64,000 nucleotides of DNA from Leptolyngbya sp. Heron Island J. Lineage in GTDB: Bacteria > Cyanobacteriota > Cyanobacteriia > Phormidesmidales > Phormidesmidaceae. Under the pieces are notes generated by a model. That model had not been told where the DNA came from and made no database searches. It saw only the letters and a list, made by a program, of their open reading frames with translations. Positions within the stretch are counted from its first letter, which is position 1; each line of letters opens with the position of its first letter. Shown here piece by piece: positions 1 through 9,419 of this stretch. The translations under genes were made by a program, and so were the position numbers. The stretch lies in contig NZ_AWNH01000115.1 of assembly GCF_000482245.1 (NCBI RefSeq), positions 282,541 through 346,540 of the forward strand, written 5' to 3'.

Positions 1-254
1 TGGTCCATGCTGCTGTGGACTTTCGCCAACCGCTGTATTGTGGCGATCAGGTTGCGATCGCACTAACACCTCAGCGTCTCAACGCCACCAGCTTTGAAAT
101 TCGCTATTGTCTGCGCAATGCTGCTGAAAAAACAGTAGCCACGGCCCTCACCCGCCACGTATGTATTGACAGCACTAGCCATCAGCGTCATCCACTGAGT
201 CCCGACTTAGAGCAATGGATGCAGTCAACTGCGCTACCACCTGAGACCGGTTGA
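1..254 (+). CDS. 1,4-dihydroxy-2-naphthoyl-CoA thioesterase, C-terminal part (5' end outside window)
   Basis: The reading frame is open from the first base and reads VHAAVDFRQPLYCGDQ, which matches the middle of hotdog-fold acyl-CoA thioesterases, so the gene begins upstream of the window. The GTG at 15 is internal to the domain and not a start. The family hydrolyses 1,4-dihydroxy-2-naphthoyl-CoA in phylloquinone synthesis. That assignment is supported by menE, menC and menA lying immediately to the right on the other strand. The last 80 bases overlap the 3' end of menE in convergent orientation, so both proteins share DNA for their C-terminal tails. About 84 residues are visible; the catalytic part is missing, so the enzyme call rests on the tail plus context. 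Confidence 0.72.
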   Translation, partial: VHAAVDFRQPLYCGDQVAIALTPQRLNATSFEIRYCLRNAAEKTVATALTRHVCIDSTSHQRHPLSPDLEQWMQSTALPPETG

Positions 255-1572
255 CCTTTCCTTGAGCGTTACGGGGAATTATCTCAACAAAGCACCACTG
301 TTTAGGATGTTTGTAGGCACTGAGCAAGGGCACTAGAGCCGCCTTCACCATGGCTGGCGTAAGGGTAGACTGACGGTCATCCCCAGGGACACAAAGTGCT
401 GCCACCGTTTGCCCCCATACTGAGTCGGGCAAACCTACAATACACACATCCTGCAACAATCCCGTTGCCAGTAGCGCGGCTTCGACCTCTGCGGGAAAAA
501 CATTTTCACCGCCGGTAATTATTTTCTGGCTGTTGCGGCCCACAATGTGCAAATGCCCTTGTTGATCCAGATAGCCGAGATCGTCTGGATAAAACCAGCC
601 ATGGTGTGAGGAAAATTCTGTCCCTGACCAATACCCTCGTCCCAACGCGGATGACTTCAGCGCCACCCGCCCCACGGTGCCCACAGGCAGAGGCTGAGAA
701 GAGTGCAGAGCATGCACTGCCAGAGTGACATGGGGGAGTGGTTGGCCGTTGCTGCGTATCCCCTGCTGAAACTCTTCGGGCAACAGGGTGGCCACCTGAG
801 CGGCTGTTTCACTCATGCCATAGGTTAACGCGATCGGTAACTGAGCCGCTTGCGTCAGTAAGGCAGGCCAGGCAGGTGCGCCCCCCAAGAGAATGGCTCG
901 AAACTGCGAGAGCCACGCCTGAGTATTGTCGTTTTTGAGCAGCCGCTGCAGCTGGGTAGGCACCAGAGAAATAAACCAGGTCCGGTCTGGTGGCGTCAAC
1001 CGCTGTCCTGCTTCTAGCTGTTTAAAGGGCTGGATAATTAGCTTCCCTGGAGACAGCCACACCCGGATTGCCTGCATCAGACCGCTGACGTGGTAGAGCG
1101 GTAAAACACAATAGCTGTTAACGGGCTGCTGATTAAAATGGGTCAAAAATCCCTGGGCGGAGGCAATGAGGCTTGCCCAAGTATGGATGACAAATTTGAT
1201 CTGTCCAGAGGTGCCGCCAGTGGCAATGAGAATATGGCCTGGCTCTGGTTGCTGTGTAGAGAGGCCAAAAGAGACAGGCGGCGTCTCACCCAAAATCACA
1301 TCGGGAGTTAGCTGTTGGGCAACCTGCTGCCATTCCTGTTGTTTCCAGTGGGGATTGGCTAGCACCAGAGTAGCGTTCGCCAGCAGTCCGGTCCAAAGAT
1401 AGGCTAGAAACCGGCTGGGGTTGGTTTCGTTAATCAGCACCACGGACCTGGCTGGAATCGTTTGAATCAGCTCACACCAGGGTTCGGTGAGGGTAGGCCA
1501 GAGGTTTTGTGGCTGGCAGAATTGATGGCTGAGGTGATAGTCACTCGCCGCGCTTATCCCAATCTTTGCCAT
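175..1572 (-). CDS. menE: o-succinylbenzoate-CoA ligase (MenE)
   Basis: An ANL-superfamily acyl-CoA synthetase that activates o-succinylbenzoate with ATP and CoA in phylloquinone synthesis. The AMP-binding signature is seen as IATGGTSGQIKF, followed by LTYGMSETAAQ, the hinge-region stretch WFYPDDLGYLDQQG and the C-terminal lysine loop NAQGKVNRSQ. I chose the ATG at 1570-1572, giving 465 residues and a 19-base overlap with the end of menC. The frame also stays open to a GTG at 1617, which would add 15 residues read through the menC tail. It follows menC and menA on the same strand and is probably co-transcribed with them. Assignment as MenE rather than another ANL ligase rests on the neighbours. 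Confidence 0.9.
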   Translation of the reverse strand: MAKIGISAASDYHLSHQFCQPQNLWPTLTEPWCELIQTIPARSVVLINETNPSRFLAYLWTGLLANATLVLANPHWKQQEWQQVAQQLTPDVILGETPPVSFGLSTQQPEPGHILIATGGTSGQIKFVIHTWASLIASAQGFLTHFNQQPVNSYCVLPLYHVSGLMQAIRVWLSPGKLIIQPFKQLEAGQRLTPPDRTWFISLVPTQLQRLLKNDNTQAWLSQFRAILLGGAPAWPALLTQAAQLPIALTYGMSETAAQVATLLPEEFQQGIRSNGQPLPHVTLAVHALHSSQPLPVGTVGRVALKSSALGRGYWSGTEFSSHHGWFYPDDLGYLDQQGHLHIVGRNSQKIITGGENVFPAEVEAALLATGLLQDVCIVGLPDSVWGQTVAALCVPGDDRQSTLTPAMVKAALVPLLSAYKHPKQWCFVEIIPRNAQGKVNRSQVVAQLTASIALSRDSVDDADG

Positions 1573-2537
1573 AGCTGCTGCCAATTGGTTTGGCTCAGAC
1601 CATCGTTGGTAAACCACTGCTGGGTGCCTAATCCTAAGGCCCGGTGGGGAATATCCGGGTAGGCCATGGCTAAGTCGATGGCCAAACGAATCAGGGCCTG
1701 ACGTCCAACGGCGGTTTCAAACACCGATGAAATTACTAGATCAATCGGGTACTTGTGATAAAAGTGTTGTAATCGTTGGGGAGACCCCATAATCGCTGCT
1801 TTGATTACATAGATGCCATCCCAGCCTCGGTGAAAGTGAGCTTTGAGCTGTTCCAGGCTGGCAATGGACTCATCCAAGGCAATGGGGGTGTGATAGCGAT
1901 AGCTCAATCGCATCAGGGTATCAAAGTCCTTGGGAGGCAGCGGCTGCTCTAGAAATTCGATGCGCTGATCGTTGCGATCGCACCAATCTAACCACTGCCG
2001 TGCCGCCAGCTCATTCAACCCCCCATTAGCATCCAGACGCAGCTTTGCCCCTAGGGGCAGTTGACCCAGTAGCTGATCGAGCCAGTCCATCTCTTCAGCT
2101 ATAGGACCAACACCAATCTTGCACTTAAACACGCGATAGCCCTGTCGCCATAGGGTTTGCCACTGCTCTAAGGATGCCTGCCCCCTGGGCAGCAGGACAC
2201 CACATTGCGCATTGGGTAGGTCGATGGGGCGTAATTTACGCTCCAAGCTACTAAAGACTGACTCCAGACCAAACTGACAGGCGGGTAATGTAGGCAATAA
2301 AGACGGCACCACATGGTCAGATAGCTCAGCGGGGAGCTGCTGACAAAAATCTAAGGCCTGCTCAAATGTTTCAGACCCAAACCAGGGGAGCGGTGCCACC
2401 TCACCAAAGCCGCAGCGGCCATCCTCATCGGTCAGTTTGAGAATTAATCCCTGACGCACTTGCCATTCCCCGTGATGGGTACGAACCGGCTGTCGAAACC
2501 GACGTTGATAGGGACGAAACTCAAACCGGTAGGACAT
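1554..2537 (-). CDS. menC: o-succinylbenzoate synthase (MenC)
   Basis: An enolase-superfamily dehydratase that converts SHCHC to o-succinylbenzoate, the step before MenE. The catalytic KxK is visible in VFKCKIGVG. Metal ligands are in LRLDANGG, EFLEQPL and IALDESIA, and the second catalytic lysine is in YVIKAAIMGS. The length (327 residues) is normal for the family. The start ATG at 2535-2537 gives the usual N-terminus (FEFRPYQRRFRQPVRTHHG). It lies 40 bases downstream of menA and overlaps menE, so a leftward menA-menC-menE operon is likely. Confidence 0.95.
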   Translation of the reverse strand: MSYRFEFRPYQRRFRQPVRTHHGEWQVRQGLILKLTDEDGRCGFGEVAPLPWFGSETFEQALDFCQQLPAELSDHVVPSLLPTLPACQFGLESVFSSLERKLRPIDLPNAQCGVLLPRGQASLEQWQTLWRQGYRVFKCKIGVGPIAEEMDWLDQLLGQLPLGAKLRLDANGGLNELAARQWLDWCDRNDQRIEFLEQPLPPKDFDTLMRLSYRYHTPIALDESIASLEQLKAHFHRGWDGIYVIKAAIMGSPQRLQHFYHKYPIDLVISSVFETAVGRQALIRLAIDLAMAYPDIPHRALGLGTQQWFTNDGLSQTNWQQLWQRLG

Positions 2538-2577
2538 GGCGGTAGACGCTAAGTCGATTCAATTGAGAACCGCTTGA

Positions 2578-3513
2578 CTAGAGTGATCTAAGGGTGATTG
2601 GCAACAACAGCCCCAGACATATGAGTATTCCACAACAAAACTGGAAACGGATAGCCACGAACTTAGCATTTTGTACCAACTCCGGCTGATCGTGATAGCG
2701 ATTTACATGGTGACAAAGTTGGATGGCAAATGGAGCACTGGCCAAGGCCAGGGCTAAACTGTTGGGAAATACCCCTACTAGTAATCCCCCCCCCAAAATC
2801 ACAAAAATGCTGCCACATAGCCAGGGCAAGAGTTTTGCCCCTCCCAGGGTGCCCAATCGTACAATGGGTGAGCGTTTGCCAGCGGCTATATCATCACTCA
2901 CCTGATGAAAATGGGAGCAAAACAGCACCAAAGTAGTGGCCATGCCGATTACAGCACCCAGGGCCCAACAGGATAGAGAAAAAGTCTGAGTCTGAGCATA
3001 GTAAGCCGCACCTACACCTAAACCAAAGCTGACAAAACAGAGAGGCTCACCTAATCCTTGGTAACCGAGTCGGAAAGGAGGACCCTGGTAGAGATAGCCC
3101 AGGATACAACACACCAAAATCAGACCCAAAATAGTCGCGTCCCGCTGCATCAGGGTAATGGTACTGACTCCGGCCACTCCCAGAGCTAAGCTGAGATTGC
3201 CTAACCAGAAGATCAAAGCCTGATTCTGGGTCAGATTTACCAGGGAGTGATGCTTGTTTTTATCAATGCCAGTGTCAGCGTCGTAAACATCATTGCTCAG
3301 GTTTTCCCACACCAGCAACAATACAGCCGATAGCAGAAAAATGGCTAAGATCCGCCCATCCAGCTGTTCTGTTTCTAAATAAGCGAGCAAGCTGCCTACC
3401 AGAATAGGGATGACAGCAACACTGTACATAGGAGGTTTAATGGCGGCTAGCCAAAGAGATTTGCGGGTATCGGCAAACTGGATACGCTCTTGATTAACCG
3501 TCGGGATGGTCAT
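2578..3513 (-). CDS. menA: 2-carboxy-1,4-naphthoquinone phytyltransferase (MenA)
   Basis: A UbiA-family membrane prenyltransferase of 311 residues that attaches the phytyl chain to the naphthoquinone ring for photosystem I phylloquinone. The first aspartate-rich motif is NLSNDVYDADTGIDKNK. The second, less regular one is around HFHQVSDDIAAGKRSPIVR. About eight hydrophobic helices are apparent, placing it in the membrane. Presence of KHHSLVNLTQNQ after the first motif is typical of the MenA branch rather than UbiA or chlorophyll synthase. It is the first gene of the leftward men cluster; 98 bases separate it from the end of mutS2. Confidence 0.93.
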   Translation of the reverse strand: MTIPTVNQERIQFADTRKSLWLAAIKPPMYSVAVIPILVGSLLAYLETEQLDGRILAIFLLSAVLLLVWENLSNDVYDADTGIDKNKHHSLVNLTQNQALIFWLGNLSLALGVAGVSTITLMQRDATILGLILVCCILGYLYQGPPFRLGYQGLGEPLCFVSFGLGVGAAYYAQTQTFSLSCWALGAVIGMATTLVLFCSHFHQVSDDIAAGKRSPIVRLGTLGGAKLLPWLCGSIFVILGGGLLVGVFPNSLALALASAPFAIQLCHHVNRYHDQPELVQNAKFVAIRFQFCCGILICLGLLLPITLRSL

Positions 3514-3611
3514 GTGGACGTAATTCTTTGATAACTATAAATCCACAGTTAGCATAGCGAGGGTGGATGTTAGGCAGGGGGTAATAAATCGCAGAGAAAC
3601 CAGGAGAATGG

Positions 3612-6101
3612 TTAAACCTGAGCGACTGTGACGCCGGTGCCTCCATCAGCTTGTTCGGCATGCTCAAAACTGCGAACCTGGGGATGACGCTTCAAAAATT
3701 CCCGTACGCCGCGCTTTAGTTTGCCGGTGCCGTGGCCATGGATAATCCAAATAGGACCGGTGGATTTGGCAATAAAGTTTTCCAAATCGGCTTCCGCTTC
3801 TGCGACACGCATCCCCCTAAGGTCGATGGTGTTTCTAGAGGTGCGTACAGCCGGGGCTGCAGGTTCTTTTTTGGCCACTTTGGCAGTTGTAGTACGTTTT
3901 TTCTCAGCTACTTTTTCAACCGCTGGTTTGGACACCGCTGCTTTTTGCCCGGTCAGGGATTCAATGTCGCTCAACTCGACAACGGTTTTCATCAGGCCAA
4001 AGCGAACAATAACCTTACCATCGGCATCGGGTGCTTCCACCACCTCGGCAGTCTGACCGCCAAGACCAATCAGCCGTACTTTTTCGCCCAGTTTGGGTTT
4101 GTAGTCGGTGATGACTTTTTTGGCGGGATGGTCTCCCTTCGGCACGGACTGCTGTTGGGCAATGCTTTCCACTAGCTCCGTTGCCTTTTGGGCAGCCTGG
4201 GCGGTGGGTTTCCCCTTTTGGAGTTGACGAATAACGGTAGCAATCTCGGTTTTAGCCTGAGCTACAGCGGCTTGAATGGCTTTTTCTTGCTCTAGCTTTT
4301 GATGACGTTCCCATTCTTTGATAGCGGAAGATTTACGCTCAATGTCTGCTTTGAGGGCTTCTGCCTGGGCCACAATGCAAGCGGCCTGCTCAGCTTGGTC
4401 TTCCTGCCGCTTCCGCTGGGCTTCAAGCCCGGCAATCACCTGGTTAACATCCTCTTGTTTGCTGACGCCGACATAGGTTTGGGCGGTGTCAATCACATCA
4501 GAATTTAGCCCCAACCGTCGAGCGATGGTGAGGGCGTTGGAGCGACCTGGAATGCCCCACAGCAGTCGATAGGTGGGGGACAGACTGACATCGTCAAATT
4601 CTACTGAGGCATTTTCAAAGCGCTCATCCTGATATTTCAGGGCTTTGAGTTCACCAAAGTGGGTGGTGGCGACTGCAAGACGGGTATGGTCGGCTAGGTG
4701 TTGAAGTAGTGCGATCGCAAGCGCACTGCCCTCTGTTGGATCGGTCCCGGCCCCGACCTCATCCAGCAGCACTAACGCATTATTGCCAGAGGCATCTGCT
4801 TGGGTGGGCGCGGTAGTAGCAGGATGGGCATCGCCCACAGATTCTGGATTATTAGCATCGCCTTCTGCACCAATCGCCTCTAAAATCCGACCAATCCGAC
4901 GAATGTGCCCCGAAAACGTAGACAGGCTTTGCTCAATCGATTGCTCATCCCCAATATCTGCCAGTATCAGATCAAACCAGGGTAGTTCCACTGGCTCACG
5001 GGCCGGTACAAACAGCCCGACCTTAGCCATGAGAGCTGCTAGGCCCAGGGTCTTGAGGGTCACCGTTTTACCCCCCGTATTAGGGCCGGTAATGGCGACC
5101 ACCCGAATATCAGGGCGCATGGTAATGTCAATTGGTACTACGGTTGCTCCCTCTTCATGGCGCTGCTGCCATACCAATATGGGGTGACGCAGCTGTCGTA
5201 GAACGGTACGTTCTTCAGCAGTACTAAACCGGGGTGGATTTGCCTCCAACCAGAGCGAGTAGCGAGCACGAGCCGTGGCCAAATCCAACGTAGTGATAAT
5301 GGCCATCAGCTGTTCCAGGTCTTCACTCACCTCCGCCACCTGACCGCTCAGCTGCTGCCGCACCAGTTCTTCTTCGCGGGTTTCCTGGCGTTCTAACTGC
5401 CGCAGACGGTTGCCAAATTCCACAACACTCTGGGGCTCGATATATAGGGTGGCACCACTGGTGGAAACGTCATGGACAATGCCGGGAATTGCATCTTTTT
5501 GTGGTGCTTTAACCGGTACCACAAACCGTCCGGCCCGCTGGGTAATCAGAGTTTCTTGTAACGCCCCTCCATGGCGCTGCATAATCCGCTGCAGCTTGGC
5601 ATGGAGCTGATCGTGGTTATTTTTGAGGTTTTTACGAATACCGGCCAGTTTGGGATTGGCCCGGTCGGTGACTTTACCGCGATCGTCAATGCAGTGATGG
5701 ATTTCTTTTTCTAGCTCTGGATACGTGCGCAGCTGGGCCACTAACGATTGTAGAACTGGAAAATCCTTTTCCTCCTGGGCATCAATGGTGCGACGGAGCT
5801 GACGAGCACCGGCCAGGGTAGTGGCAATTTCCAGCAACTCTTCCCCAGACAAAATACCCTGGCGTTTAGCCCGCTCCAGGGCATCTCCCATATCCTGAAC
5901 ACCCCGAAAATTAAGTGGCGCTTTTTCTTCTAACTGATAAGCCTCACGGGTCTGGGCTAATAGCCGTTCGCTTTCGCTCTGATGCTCAGGGATCCGCCCA
6001 TGGCGGGCGGCCAGGGCACCTAGCTTAGTGGCAGCGAAGGTGGCCCACTGCTGGCATAAACGGGGCCATTCTAGGAGGTCGAGGGTTTCGGACTGGATCA
6101 A
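3612..6101 (-). CDS. mutS2: MutS2 family ATPase/endonuclease with Smr domain
   Basis: An 829-residue MutS paralogue linked in other bacteria to suppression of recombination or rescue of collided ribosomes. A MutS2 core and clamp precede the P-loop GPNTGGKTVT (about 335-345). Walker B (ALVLLDEVGAGTDP, about 440) is followed by a coiled-coil region rich in E, Q and K. The C-terminal Smr domain (about 740-829) carries TIDLRGMRVAEAE and IIHGHGTGKL. The start is a TTG at 6099-6101; the resulting MIQSETLDLLEWPRL is the family's standard N-terminus. A low-complexity insertion rich in A, N, E and D (about 410-438) sits between Walker A and B and looks specific to this lineage. Confidence 0.95.
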   Translation of the reverse strand: MIQSETLDLLEWPRLCQQWATFAATKLGALAARHGRIPEHQSESERLLAQTREAYQLEEKAPLNFRGVQDMGDALERAKRQGILSGEELLEIATTLAGARQLRRTIDAQEEKDFPVLQSLVAQLRTYPELEKEIHHCIDDRGKVTDRANPKLAGIRKNLKNNHDQLHAKLQRIMQRHGGALQETLITQRAGRFVVPVKAPQKDAIPGIVHDVSTSGATLYIEPQSVVEFGNRLRQLERQETREEELVRQQLSGQVAEVSEDLEQLMAIITTLDLATARARYSLWLEANPPRFSTAEERTVLRQLRHPILVWQQRHEEGATVVPIDITMRPDIRVVAITGPNTGGKTVTLKTLGLAALMAKVGLFVPAREPVELPWFDLILADIGDEQSIEQSLSTFSGHIRRIGRILEAIGAEGDANNPESVGDAHPATTAPTQADASGNNALVLLDEVGAGTDPTEGSALAIALLQHLADHTRLAVATTHFGELKALKYQDERFENASVEFDDVSLSPTYRLLWGIPGRSNALTIARRLGLNSDVIDTAQTYVGVSKQEDVNQVIAGLEAQRKRQEDQAEQAACIVAQAEALKADIERKSSAIKEWERHQKLEQEKAIQAAVAQAKTEIATVIRQLQKGKPTAQAAQKATELVESIAQQQSVPKGDHPAKKVITDYKPKLGEKVRLIGLGGQTAEVVEAPDADGKVIVRFGLMKTVVELSDIESLTGQKAAVSKPAVEKVAEKKRTTTAKVAKKEPAAPAVRTSRNTIDLRGMRVAEAEADLENFIAKSTGPIWIIHGHGTGKLKRGVREFLKRHPQVRSFEHAEQADGGTGVTVAQV

Positions 6102-6280
6102 GGTTGGATGGGGGATATGTGATGCTCTGGAGGGGACAAGTTGTAAGTTTTGCAGTTTGAGTGAGACAGACTTAGTATTTTCACGGTAAGAAAAACTTCA
6201 GCTTGAAGCTCAAACCTGGATATTCAAAACTCAAAGGTAATCGCGATCTTAATTAACTATATAGCCTCTATCTTAGGAAG

Positions 6281-7513
6281 ATGCTTCCTTCTGACTTACT
6301 GATTCATCGCCCTCGGGGTGACTCTATTGATGCTAAACAACTGCCGTTGACTGAGGCGTGGATTGCGATCGCAACCAGTCTAATTGCCCTTTTCCAAGCC
6401 ACTGTGGGCGACACCCAGGGCAACCTTAACCAAAAACTGCAGGCCATCGAAGGTGACAACACCGACTACCGCATCAAGCGAGGTCTAGCCCATATTCTGC
6501 GCAGCAGTTTTAGCACCTTTGAAATTATTAGCCCCCTCGATCCCCAAACATTACGCCAGCGTGTATTTTCCCTGGCCTCAGCCAGTGCACCGTCCCCAGT
6601 GGCCGCCCAGCAAAACCTGCAAACATTGGCCAATCAGCTCACCCAAGAACTGGATAAGGATGTCGAACCCACTCACATCCAGCAGGGCCTCTACGCCGAT
6701 CTCAAAGAAAATCGTATCCTGACCCAGTTTGATGCCCCTACCCCAGAAGCACTCATTCACCGCTATAACCTCTCCCAAGTTCAGGGCATTTTCTACAGAG
6801 CCAGTCATGTCGTTCTTAATCTGCACCGTAACGATCCCGGCGAATATAAGCTGATGTTCCGCTATTTGAAACTATTTCGGCTGATGACCTATATCGAAGG
6901 GGAAGCTGATCAAGGCTTTACCATCACCATTGATGGTCCCGCTAGTTTGTTTAAAGCTAGCACCCGGTACGGTCTCGATATTGCCAAGCTAGTGCCAGCC
7001 ATTTTGCATGTAACCCGCTGGCACCTTAGCGCCACGTTGCAATGGAAGGACACCTACACCAAAAAACTGTCTGAAAAAAGCTACACTCTGGATTCCGAGT
7101 GCTCCTTGGTCAGTCACTATCCACCCGGAAAGCCCTATGACAGCATGATTGAAGCTGCTTTTGCCGAACGCTGGGCCAGCCTGGTAGAAAAAAGTAAAAC
7201 CCAGTGGCAGCTGGAGCGGGAAGTAGAACTGATCCCCATACCTGGCAGCGTTATGATTCCTGATTTTCGACTGGTTCATCCCGATGGTCGGGTCTATTTG
7301 CTGGAAATAGTAGGATATTGGCGGCCAGACTATCTGCGCAAAAAGTTTGCCCAGGTACAGAAATCAGACTGTTCAAACCTGATTTTAGCGATTTCGGAGC
7401 GGCTGAACTTAGCCAAGTCAGGCATCGATGTCAAAAAGGTACCTGCCAAAATAGTTTGGTTCAAAGATAAGCTCCAAACCAAACCCGTACTGAACTTATT
7501 GGAATCACTGTGA
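6281..7513 (+). CDS. DUF790 family protein (Bax1-like PD-(D/E)XK nuclease)
   Basis: 410 residues starting with MLPSDLLIHR, the hallmark N-terminus of DUF790. In archaea the family is known as Bax1, a nuclease partner of the XPB helicase. Near the C-terminus MIPDFRLVHPDG (Asp328) followed by YLLEIVGYW (Glu342) resembles the acidic part of a PD-(D/E)XK nuclease site; the usual lysine is not obvious and may be supplied by the later YLRKK. No XPB-like helicase is adjacent: the left neighbour is mutS2 on the other strand and the right neighbour a receiver protein. The reading frame is intact. The nuclease role is family knowledge; the cyanobacterial role is unknown. Confidence 0.85.
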   Translation: MLPSDLLIHRPRGDSIDAKQLPLTEAWIAIATSLIALFQATVGDTQGNLNQKLQAIEGDNTDYRIKRGLAHILRSSFSTFEIISPLDPQTLRQRVFSLASASAPSPVAAQQNLQTLANQLTQELDKDVEPTHIQQGLYADLKENRILTQFDAPTPEALIHRYNLSQVQGIFYRASHVVLNLHRNDPGEYKLMFRYLKLFRLMTYIEGEADQGFTITIDGPASLFKASTRYGLDIAKLVPAILHVTRWHLSATLQWKDTYTKKLSEKSYTLDSECSLVSHYPPGKPYDSMIEAAFAERWASLVEKSKTQWQLEREVELIPIPGSVMIPDFRLVHPDGRVYLLEIVGYWRPDYLRKKFAQVQKSDCSNLILAISERLNLAKSGIDVKKVPAKIVWFKDKLQTKPVLNLLESL

Positions 7514-7749
7514 AGTTATCCATAGCGGACGCTTCTTATCTTTCTTCGTATACTTAGTACGGTAGGGATAGCTACTGAGGTTATCTTGCTGCGTGACTTC
7601 CCCTAGTTAGCCCTCTGGCAATAGGCTACTAACCAAAATTGTTGCCTGAAACCAAACTAAATCCGTATTATTAGCTGGTTACGTTTAATCTAGTCCTCAA
7701 ATTTGGGCTCAATAACAACACTTAAGGAACTCTACCTATTCCCTGCATT

Positions 7750-8118
7750 ATGACCACGGTTTTGATTGTGGATGACAGCTCAACCCTACGGGAGATGATC
7801 TCTGGTCTCTTGATCAAAGCGGGTATGACTGTTTTAGAAGCTGAAGATGGTGAAAAAGCCAAAGACATGATCACATCAAAGCCGCCGGATCTCGTGGTGC
7901 TTGATATTGTCATGCCTAATATGAACGGCTACGAACTATGCCGATGGGTCAAAAATAATGGTCCTACGAAAAATGTACCCGTTGTAATTTGCTCATCTAA
8001 AAATGAAGAGTTCGACCGCTATTGGGGTATGAAGCAAGGAGCGGATGCTTACATTGCCAAGCCGTTTCGACCGGCGGAAATGGTAGAAACCGTTAAACAT
8101 TTGCTGCGAGGGCGATAG
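7750..8118 (+). CDS. Stand-alone response regulator receiver (PilH/CheY-like)
   Basis: 122 residues comprising a single receiver domain with no output domain. Acidic pocket D8-D9, phosphoacceptor D52 (VVLDIVMPNMNG), and the conserved lysine K104 in YIAKPF are all present. The sequence pattern SSKNEEFDRYWGMKQGADAY is typical of the PilH/PixH group that accompanies type IV pilus motility and phototaxis systems in cyanobacteria. No histidine kinase or other chemotaxis gene is adjacent, so its partner is elsewhere in the genome. The upstream 236 bases hold no gene I can support. Confidence 0.88.
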   Translation: MTTVLIVDDSSTLREMISGLLIKAGMTVLEAEDGEKAKDMITSKPPDLVVLDIVMPNMNGYELCRWVKNNGPTKNVPVVICSSKNEEFDRYWGMKQGADAYIAKPFRPAEMVETVKHLLRGR

Positions 8119-8208
8119 TTGTTCATCTGACCCTAGACCGCTTAGATGGCAAAGACGTATGATTGGGCAAATTTCAGCCCATCTTACTGTCTCTCTTAGA
8201 GTTTTCCT

Positions 8209-8865
8209 ATGGCAATGCAGCTGCGGATTCACGTTCCACCTCACCCGTTAATCAAACATTGGCTCGGTGTGTTACGGGACGTTAACACACCCTCCGCTGT
8301 GTTTCGTAGTGGTATGACCGAAATAGGCCGCTGGCTGACTTACGAAGCCATTCGTCATGATTGGCTGCCAACCGTGGATGCCACGATAGAAACGCCGTTA
8401 GCTCCTTGCCCTGCCACGTTCATCAATCCTGAAATGCCGCTGATGGTCATTCCCATCTTAAGGGCCGGTTTAGCCTTGATGGAAGGAGTACAGTCGGCGT
8501 TACCAACGGCCTCAGTCTATCATCTGGGCTTTGTTCGTAATGAAGAAACTCTGGAAGCCAACTGTTACCTCAACAAATTGCCGCATCAGATTGATCCGAC
8601 TACCCGTATTTTGATTAGTGAACCAATGTTGGCAACCGGCGGTACAATGATGGCCACTATGGCAGAATTAGTGAAGCGTGGCGTTGATCCGTCTCTGGTT
8701 AGGGTGGTTTCAGTGGTCACGGCTCCTCCAGCGCTCCAGAAACTTGCTGAAGCGTATCCGCAGCTTGTGATTTATGCGGGCATCATCGATGAAGGATTAG
8801 ATAAAAATGGCTTTATCGTGCCAGGGTTAGGAGATGCTGGGGATCGCACATTTGGTACTAACTAA
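8209..8865 (+). CDS. upp: Uracil phosphoribosyltransferase
   Basis: 218 residues converting uracil and PRPP to UMP (pyrimidine salvage, cytosol). The PRPP-binding loop reads ILISEPMLATGGT, with Glu where the E. coli enzyme has Asp. The C-terminal uracil-binding region reads IIDEGLDKNGFIVPGLGDAGDR. The N-terminus HPLIKHWLGVLRD and length are normal for the family. The stop is 12 bases before the next small gene, which is probably co-transcribed. Confidence 0.95.
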   Translation: MAMQLRIHVPPHPLIKHWLGVLRDVNTPSAVFRSGMTEIGRWLTYEAIRHDWLPTVDATIETPLAPCPATFINPEMPLMVIPILRAGLALMEGVQSALPTASVYHLGFVRNEETLEANCYLNKLPHQIDPTTRILISEPMLATGGTMMATMAELVKRGVDPSLVRVVSVVTAPPALQKLAEAYPQLVIYAGIIDEGLDKNGFIVPGLGDAGDRTFGTN

Positions 8866-8877
8866 TCACTTCACATC

Positions 8878-9198
8878 ATGAGTCAGTCGGGTAATTTTAC
8901 CAGTGGATTTTTTGTAGGAGCCTTATTGGGAGGGCTTGTGGGCGGCGTAGCTGGCGTACTGGCAGCTAATCGAATTAGCCGTACAGATGCTGACGAAGCT
9001 GCCAACTTCAATCAGCTTTCGGACGATATCAGACAAAATTTGGCTGATATGAGTAACGATGAACGTATGGAAATTGCCCGCCGCGGTCTTGAGGACAAAA
9101 TTTCTGAACTGAATGCGGCGATTGAAGAGGTGCGTCAGCAGCTAGGCAGCACCAATGGTCATATGACTGATTATGAAACTTCGACGATGGATTCTTGA
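8878..9198 (+). CDS. Small membrane-anchored protein, conserved cyanobacterial type (YtxH-like)
   Basis: 106 residues. A glycine/alanine/valine-rich hydrophobic segment at about 11-31 (GFFVGALLGGLVGG) anchors the N-terminus. A charged, helix-forming tail follows (about 35-95, with SDDIRQNLADMSNDERMEIARRG), probably coiled coil. This overall shape is that of YtxH or gas-vesicle-like envelope proteins, but no catalytic motif is visible. It lies 12 bases after upp on the same strand. Function unknown. Confidence 0.7.
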   Translation: MSQSGNFTSGFFVGALLGGLVGGVAGVLAANRISRTDADEAANFNQLSDDIRQNLADMSNDERMEIARRGLEDKISELNAAIEEVRQQLGSTNGHMTDYETSTMDS

Positions 9199-9419
9199 GG
9201 CATAAAGAGATCGTAAAAATTTATGCTTAGAAGAGATTTTTAAGCATAAGTATGAGTCATCTAAATTTGTGCTCAAGGGTTGTTACTGGCTTTTTATCAT
9301 GGTGATTACAACGATGTGGCTTCAAATCAGTTCATCCTTTGAGGCAACAACGTTTCATCAGCTACACTAGAAGCTGAGAATTTCAAAGCAAGCTCTAGTT
9401 CACCGTAAGACATACAGCT

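Noticed and set aside
3732..4175. 147-codon plus-strand frame opposite mutS2
   Set aside because: Antisense shadow of a well-supported gene; no independent features.
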